Shown here piece by piece: positions 6,499 through 10,313 of a DNA stretch of 10,313 bases. A program made the translations under genes and the position numbers. Numbering within the stretch: position 1 is the first letter of the stretch; every line of letters begins with the position of its first letter. The notes under the pieces were generated by a model. The model saw nothing but the letters and a program-made list of their open reading frames with translations, was not told the origin of the DNA and made no database searches. Source of the stretch: Clostridia bacterium (GTDB taxonomy: Bacteria > Bacillota_E > RBS10-35 > JAJYVN01); assembly GCA_027335545.1 (NCBI GenBank), contig DAHWHV010000190.1, positions 1 to 10,313 on the forward strand, given 5' to 3'.

Positions 6499-8010
6499 CT
6501 AAAGGCCCGCTGGGACTTTGGCGATCCCTGGCCCCGTACTCGGGAATGCCTTGGCCGCCTGACTCCTGGCGGGCGCCACCGACTTCAAGGCCGCCTCGAA
6601 GGCGTTGGTCTGCTGCGCGGCGGCGGCGAAGCCTCCGCGGACGGTCGCCTTACGGTTGAGGATGCGATTCATCCAGGACGAGATGATGCCAAACGCGCCG
6701 ACGGTATCGTACTCGAAGTAGTTGTGATACATCGGCATGTTGTCTTGGACCTGCTGCACGAAGACCTCCACGTTCTTGTCCTTGAGAGGCGGCGCCACCT
6801 GGACGACGGTGGCCGCCCACTCGGGCCAGAGCGCCTTCAGGGCCGGGCCGTTGAGGTAGAGGTGCATCAGCCCCCGCTGCCAGTTCAGGTCGGTCGACAG
6901 GAACTGCACCAACTCCCAGGACGCGTCGGGGTGCTTGGTTCCCGACCAGATGCCGTGGAAGTCGCTGTAGCAGGCGGTGAACTTGCCCCGAGGCCACGTG
7001 GGCATGGGATAGAAGCGCCATTTCGTCCCGCGCCAAGCCACGACCGACGGGGCCAGGCCACCGTCCGTACCCCGGATCGCGCACACCAATTGGCCCTTGG
7101 CGAACCCACTCCTCGAGTTGTTCAGCGTCGCCGCGCCGCTCTGCAGCAGGCCGAAATGCCAGTCGCCAAAGCTCACCGCCTGCGGTGAATCGACGACGCA
7201 CCGGGTCGTATCGGCCGGGTCGACGTACGAGGCCCCCCAGCCGTGGAGGTAGAAGGACATCGGCCCTCCCCCGAACCAGAGGAAGGCGCCTCCCGTCCGT
7301 CCCTGAGCGGGGTTGGTGCCGCGCTTGGTGGCGCCCTTCCACAGCGCCTCCGCCTCCTGCCAGTCCCACTGCGGCGACGGGTAGGCCAGACCCAGGCTGT
7401 CCAGCACGTCGAGGTTGACGGCCATCGCCATCTGGTGCACATACGCCGGCAGGCCCCACTGCCCCAGGACGCCCTCACCGTTGGTCGTCCTGAAGGTTTC
7501 CAGTTCGCCCGGCAGGAATTGGGCGAGATTCAGGTTCGCCTTCCGGATGTACGGGGACAGATCCAGGCAGTAGGCACCGTGCTTGAGCAGGGTCGAGGGC
7601 TGCCACTCCTCAAAGACATCCGGCGCAGCGCCGGCGATCATGGCAGAGATGAGACCGGACGAGTCCCCGTGGTAGTTCCAGTTCACGCGCAGGTCCAGTG
7701 ATGGATGCTTGGCCAGGAAGTGCGTCTGCAGGAGCTCCTGGACCGCCTGGAGGGACGCGGCGCTCCGGGTGGATTCATACCCCCCGGCCGAGTAGTAGAG
7801 CGTCACCTTGTTGCTGGCGACGGTGGGCTTCGCCGCGGAGCGGGTGGCGGCGGGAGAGGTCGCGCAGCCGGCCAGGAGGCCCTCGACCCCGACCACCGCA
7901 CCCGCCACGAGCAGGCCGGTCGCCCGAGCCAACCGCCGCCGCCCGACCCGACCGGCCCTCCCCCCTGCCGGAACCGACGGAACCGGGGACTCTCGGGAGA
8001 GACTCGCCAC
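6499..8010 (-). CDS. ABC transporter extracellular solute-binding lipoprotein (sugar type, family 1)
   Basis: This is the substrate-capturing component of an importer, probably for an oligosaccharide or other carbohydrate, anchored outside the membrane by a lipid. The 503-residue protein starts with a basic GRRRLAR region (about 23-29) and a hydrophobic stretch. A lipobox LAGC follows, with the lipidated Cys at 49. The mature part has the layout of MalE/UgpB-like binding proteins: an opening VTLYYSAGG strand, APDVFEEW (129-136), NLDVLDSLGL (from 199), and a tryptophan- and glycine-rich middle typical of sugar sites. The start is GTG at 8010, preceded by GGAGGT with 6-nt spacing. The longer upstream extension of the frame has no signal peptide logic and is rejected. 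The gene is visibly less GC-rich than its neighbours (31/60 in 6721-6780), which may indicate later acquisition. No permease or ATPase gene is in the window. The substrate is not readable, but the divergent glycoside hydrolase suggests a plant- or polysaccharide-derived sugar. Confidence 0.9.
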   Translation of the reverse strand: MASLSRESPVPSVPAGGRAGRVGRRRLARATGLLVAGAVVGVEGLLAGCATSPAATRSAAKPTVASNKVTLYYSAGGYESTRSAASLQAVQELLQTHFLAKHPSLDLRVNWNYHGDSSGLISAMIAGAAPDVFEEWQPSTLLKHGAYCLDLSPYIRKANLNLAQFLPGELETFRTTNGEGVLGQWGLPAYVHQMAMAVNLDVLDSLGLAYPSPQWDWQEAEALWKGATKRGTNPAQGRTGGAFLWFGGGPMSFYLHGWGASYVDPADTTRCVVDSPQAVSFGDWHFGLLQSGAATLNNSRSGFAKGQLVCAIRGTDGGLAPSVVAWRGTKWRFYPMPTWPRGKFTACYSDFHGIWSGTKHPDASWELVQFLSTDLNWQRGLMHLYLNGPALKALWPEWAATVVQVAPPLKDKNVEVFVQQVQDNMPMYHNYFEYDTVGAFGIISSWMNRILNRKATVRGGFAAAAQQTNAFEAALKSVAPARSQAAKAFPSTGPGIAKVPAGL

Positions 8011-8016
8011 GTCGCC

Positions 8017-8022
8017 ACCTCC
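8017..8022 (-). promoter_or_regulatory. Ribosome binding site deciding the solute-binding protein start
   Basis: On the minus strand GGAGGT lies 6 nt before GTG (8008-8010). This places the signal peptide at the N-terminus and rules out the roughly 165-residue upstream extension of the frame. Confidence 0.75.
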
Positions 8023-8343
8023 ACAGCCGAGGGCGTTCGGCGCCAGGCTTCCAGGCCCCACCCAGGTGCGCAGGACGCTGCGCGCACCGCCGGATCTCCT
8101 GGAGGGTGTGTGCCCAGGGACTCCTGGTGGCCTCGGGGCTCGCTCGGGCTCTTGGCGCCCACCATGTCCAGGCAGGCCGGAACCGTACTCGCCCGCATGC
8201 ATCCTCTGCCGCGAGGGCGGCGCCACGCCGGGGCGGCGTGCGGGGACTTGTACCCAACCCAGTGCAGCGGCCCGGCCACGCCACCGCACCGTCTGGCCGC
8301 GCCGCTGCACTTGTGCGGACGCTGGAACCCGCCGGTCATGTCG

Positions 8344-8355
8344 GGACAATTGTTC
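8344..8355. promoter_or_regulatory. Small palindrome, possible operator
   Basis: ACAATTGT (8346-8353) is a perfect palindrome that extends imperfectly to GGACAATTGTTC. It is flanked by direct copies of CATGTC. It lies in one of the few A+T-richer patches of this region, about 335 bp upstream of the solute-binding protein start. It could bind a dimeric regulator of the divergent sugar genes, but the core is only 8 bp and may be chance. Confidence 0.25.
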
Positions 8356-8590
8356 GGCGCATGTCCAGATAGCTCCTGCCCCGGGAACACGCGATCCGAG
8401 TGGTGAGCGGGCGTGACCGCGATCGGTGCTGCAGGGGCGGGCCCCACCCGTCCACGCGGGGCGACACAAGCGGGCCGCTGGACCGGGGATGGACTGATGG
8501 GGCAACGGTGGGTGGGGATGGGGACGGGCTGAAGCGGAATCACGAGCCCGGGAACCGCGCCGAACCGCCGTCTACACCCCGCGACCGCCT

Positions 8591-8623
8591 ACCCCTGACG
8601 GGCAGCAGCCCGTCGGAGGGGGT
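8591..8623 (+). other. Strong stem-loop in the divergent intergenic region
   Basis: GACGGGC (8597-8603) and GCCCGTC (8608-8614) form a perfect 7-bp stem with loop AGCA. An outer ACCCC (8591-8595) / GGGGT (8619-8623) pairing extends it across a small bulge. No T-run follows. It could be part of a leader RNA, an attenuator or a small RNA; I do not recognise a riboswitch class. Confidence 0.5.
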
Positions 8624-8722
8624 CACCATTTCCCAGGCCCCGGGTAACAGAACCTAGCTAGGGATAGGGTCGCCAAGGGTGAGGACAGCGCCTGGACCCA
8701 GAAACCACCCCCGAGGAGGAAT

Positions 8723-8800
8723 CCCACAGACTCCCACAGCCTCCAATAAGAAGCCCACAGACTCCAACAGCAGCCCACAGACACACACATACTCCCACAC
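8723..8800. repeat. CA-rich direct repeats (CCCACAG units)
   Basis: CCCACAGACTCCCACAGC (8723-8740) recurs with one mismatch at 8754-8771 (31-nt spacing). It recurs partly at 8774-8782, where it runs into an ACACACA stretch. The block is almost free of G on the + strand. The irregular unit spacing and lack of unique spacers argue against a CRISPR array. It may be a G-poor leader or a protein- or Rho-binding region. Confidence 0.6.
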
Positions 8801-9077
8801 CCAGCCCCCTGCTCGCCCTCCCGTTCCAGCCGAAAGGTCTGCCGGCATCACCGATGCCCGGGAGTCCGCCCGGACCGGACGCCTGCCGACGTGAGGGGCA
8901 ACGTGCAGACGGTGGCCGCGGGAGCAGGAATCGCCGGGGAGCGACCGAACGGTCCGTGGCTGCCCCAGCGGGGCGGGCGCTGTCCGGTAGAGGACGCCGC
9001 GGTAGCGCCAAGTGTCGGTGTCGCCCCGACGCTGGGGCGGCGGTCATCGGGGCGGCTCCGCGCGCGTAGCAGATCGT

Positions 9078-9083
9078 GGGGAG
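9078..9083 (+). promoter_or_regulatory. Ribosome binding site of the GH106-like gene
   Basis: GGGGAG lies 8 nt before ATG at 9092. It supports this as the start, although the frame is open further upstream. Confidence 0.5.
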
Positions 9084-9091
9084 CGGCGACG

Positions 9092-10313
9092 ATGTCCTCC
9101 CAGCTGGCGGACGAAGGGCCGATGGGGTGCGTGCGCGGCGATCCCGCGGCGGCAAGCGGCCGGGGCGGGGGGCGCGCGGGGCGGGAGGCGGGGCCCGGGG
9201 CCTTCGCCCCTTTGCAGATCGTCCATGGGGGCGCGGCTCACGCCGCTAGTCAGGGACGCCTGGATGCCTACCTGGACCGGCTGATGGCCCTTGGGCTCGG
9301 CGGGATTGTCGTCAACCACGCGTCCGAAGGCTACCTGCAGGCCGCAGAGGGCTGGGAGGCCATGCGCCGGGTCGTGGCCGGGGCGGCCGCGCGCGGCTTG
9401 CGGGTGTGGGTGTACGACGAGGACGGCTATCCCAGTGGGGCCGCGGGTGGGCTTGTGCTCGCCGCGCACCCGGAGTCGGAGGCCACGGGGGTCAGCTGGG
9501 CCTGGCTGCCCCTGGACCCCGCCGAAGGGCCCATCCCCGATCGGCGCTGGCGTGCGCCGGCCATGGCCCTGGAGGTGCTGGCGGCTTGGCGTTTCCCATT
9601 GGCCGCCGCTGGTCGGCCGTCCTGGGAGGGCAGGCAACGCCTGGCACCGGAGGCCGTCCTGGGTCCGGACGGAGAGGGCAGGGGGGGAGCGGTGGACCCG
9701 GGCCGGGCCGCCGGCGGCGAGGCCTGGCGAGTGGGGATCGCCTTTACGCGGCGCCTGTACGAGGGAACCCACGCCGAGCGCAACTTCCACGCCAGTCGGC
9801 GCATGGTCAACGTCCTCGACCCTGACGGCGGCCGCGCCTTCGTCGCGGTGACGCACCAGCGCTACGCCGCCGAGTTGGGGGCTTTGCTGCGCCACGTCGA
9901 GGCCACGTTTACCGACGAGCCCTCCTGGATCTCGGCCTTCGTTCCGCCGCTGACGGCCACCCGGCGCGTGTGCGACCCGCTGTCGCCGCCACCCGTGCAG
10001 TACCCGGCGCTGCCGTGGGCGGCCGACCTGCCGGCCGCCTTCACCGCGGCCTTCGGGGGCGACGTGTTGGACGTACTGCCCCTGCTCTTTGAGACGCTCG
10101 CCGGGGGGGAGGCCGCGGCGCGGCGCTACCGGGCCCAGTTCCATGCCCTGACGACCCGGCTCTCCGGCGAGCGCTACTTCGGGCCCATCCGCCACTGGGC
10201 TCGGAGCCACGGCCTCGCCTCCAGCGGGCACGTGCTGGCCGAAGAGGGGCTGGTCTCCCACGCCGCCTTCGAGGGGGACACCATGGCCCAGTTGCGCGGG
10301 CTGGACTGGCCCG
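9092..10313 (+). CDS. GH106-like glycoside hydrolase, N-terminal 407 residues (3'-partial)
   Basis: This is the front part of a large TIM-barrel enzyme resembling the alpha-L-rhamnosidase family GH106 and related uncharacterised hydrolases. After about 37 poorly conserved Arg/Gly-rich residues, the barrel begins with LQIVHGG and GLGGIVVNHASEGYL. The family hallmark VWVYDEDGYPSG (105-116) follows. Later come RRLYEGTHAERN, THQRYA, TFTDEP (272-277, the likely acidic active-site strand with D275 and E276), LPWAADLPAAF and GHVLAEE (379-385, with E384/E385). No signal peptide is seen, so the enzyme is probably cytoplasmic and acts on imported oligosaccharides. The gene is divergent from the solute-binding protein, which supports a shared sugar-utilisation role. 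The frame is open at the right edge; full-length relatives are usually 700-1100 residues. The substrate is uncertain, since many relatives are unassayed and rhamnose is only one possibility. Confidence 0.85.
   Translation, partial: MSSQLADEGPMGCVRGDPAAASGRGGGRAGREAGPGAFAPLQIVHGGAAHAASQGRLDAYLDRLMALGLGGIVVNHASEGYLQAAEGWEAMRRVVAGAAARGLRVWVYDEDGYPSGAAGGLVLAAHPESEATGVSWAWLPLDPAEGPIPDRRWRAPAMALEVLAAWRFPLAAAGRPSWEGRQRLAPEAVLGPDGEGRGGAVDPGRAAGGEAWRVGIAFTRRLYEGTHAERNFHASRRMVNVLDPDGGRAFVAVTHQRYAAELGALLRHVEATFTDEPSWISAFVPPLTATRRVCDPLSPPPVQYPALPWAADLPAAFTAAFGGDVLDVLPLLFETLAGGEAAARRYRAQFHALTTRLSGERYFGPIRHWARSHGLASSGHVLAEEGLVSHAAFEGDTMAQLRGLDWP

Larger units (their letters stand above)
8011..9091. other. 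Long divergent intergenic region
   Basis: About 1.08 kb separates the divergent solute-binding protein and GH106-like genes, and I find no credible gene in it. The open frames across it are Arg/Pro/Ala-rich and lack family motifs or ribosome binding sites. It contains a palindrome (8346-8353), a strong hairpin (8591-8623), a CCTAGCTAGG palindrome (8653-8662), a CA-rich repeat block (8723-8800) and a CGCCCC/GGGGCG hairpin (9022-9039). Promoters for both genes should lie here, but I cannot place them with confidence. Confidence 0.6.

Noticed and set aside
8011..8505. N-terminal extension of the solute-binding protein frame
   Set aside because: A GTG with an ideal GGAGGT site at 8010 puts the lipoprotein signal peptide at the N-terminus. 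An extension would bury it behind about 165 residues.
8723..8800. CRISPR-like array
   Set aside because: The units are imperfect with uneven spacing (31 and 20 nt). The intervals are themselves repeat-like rather than unique spacers, and no cas gene is present.
8654..8851. Small minus-strand ORF with Val/Cys/Leu-rich repeats
   Set aside because: It is only a translation of the CA-rich repeat block. It has no ribosome binding site and no family resemblance.

Overview
The window is very G+C-rich bacterial DNA (a typical coding row, 3601-3660, is 48/60 G+C). Genes start with GTG as often as ATG, and several are preceded by GGAGG-type ribosome binding sites. The gene content (replication-relaxation-like protein, YwiC-like protein, ABC solute-binding lipoprotein, large GH106-like hydrolase) suggests a high-GC Bacillota-type or related Gram-positive or Chloroflexota-type bacterium. 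This assignment is inference: there is no rRNA or other phylogenetic marker in the window.

Layout. (1) 26-1432 (+): a replication-relaxation-like protein with two winged-helix halves, possibly 5'-truncated by the window edge. (2) 1433-1808: a spacer with a hairpin, a long C/T tract and a weak promoter candidate. (3) 1809-3194 and 3309-4925 (+): a probable two-gene exopolysaccharide/glycan unit. It encodes a membrane polyprenyl-phosphate sugar-phosphate transferase and a GDP-mannose pyrophosphorylase fused to a cupin domain. It ends in a perfect 20-bp inverted repeat. (4) 4926-5394: convergent spacer. (5) 5395-6183 (-): a YwiC-like membrane protein. (6) 6184-6498: a spacer with three hairpins. 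(7) 6499-8010 (-): a sugar-type ABC solute-binding lipoprotein, less GC-rich than its neighbours and with no permease genes beside it. (8) 8011-9091: an unusually long divergent intergenic region with a strong hairpin, a CA-rich direct-repeat block and a small palindrome. (9) 9092-10313+ (+): the first 407 residues of a GH106-like glycoside hydrolase, cut by the right edge.

How the genes may work together. The transferase and the mannose-activating enzyme plausibly cooperate in making surface polysaccharide: one loads the first sugar-phosphate onto undecaprenyl phosphate, the other makes GDP-mannose. The divergent pair of solute-binding protein and GH106-like hydrolase looks like part of a carbohydrate uptake and degradation locus, whose permeases would lie outside the window. 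I found no CRISPR array, tRNA, rRNA, IS element or recognisable defence system. The window looks mostly like ordinary chromosomal genes; the more unusual parts are the duplicated, active-site-poor first protein and the intergenic sequences.
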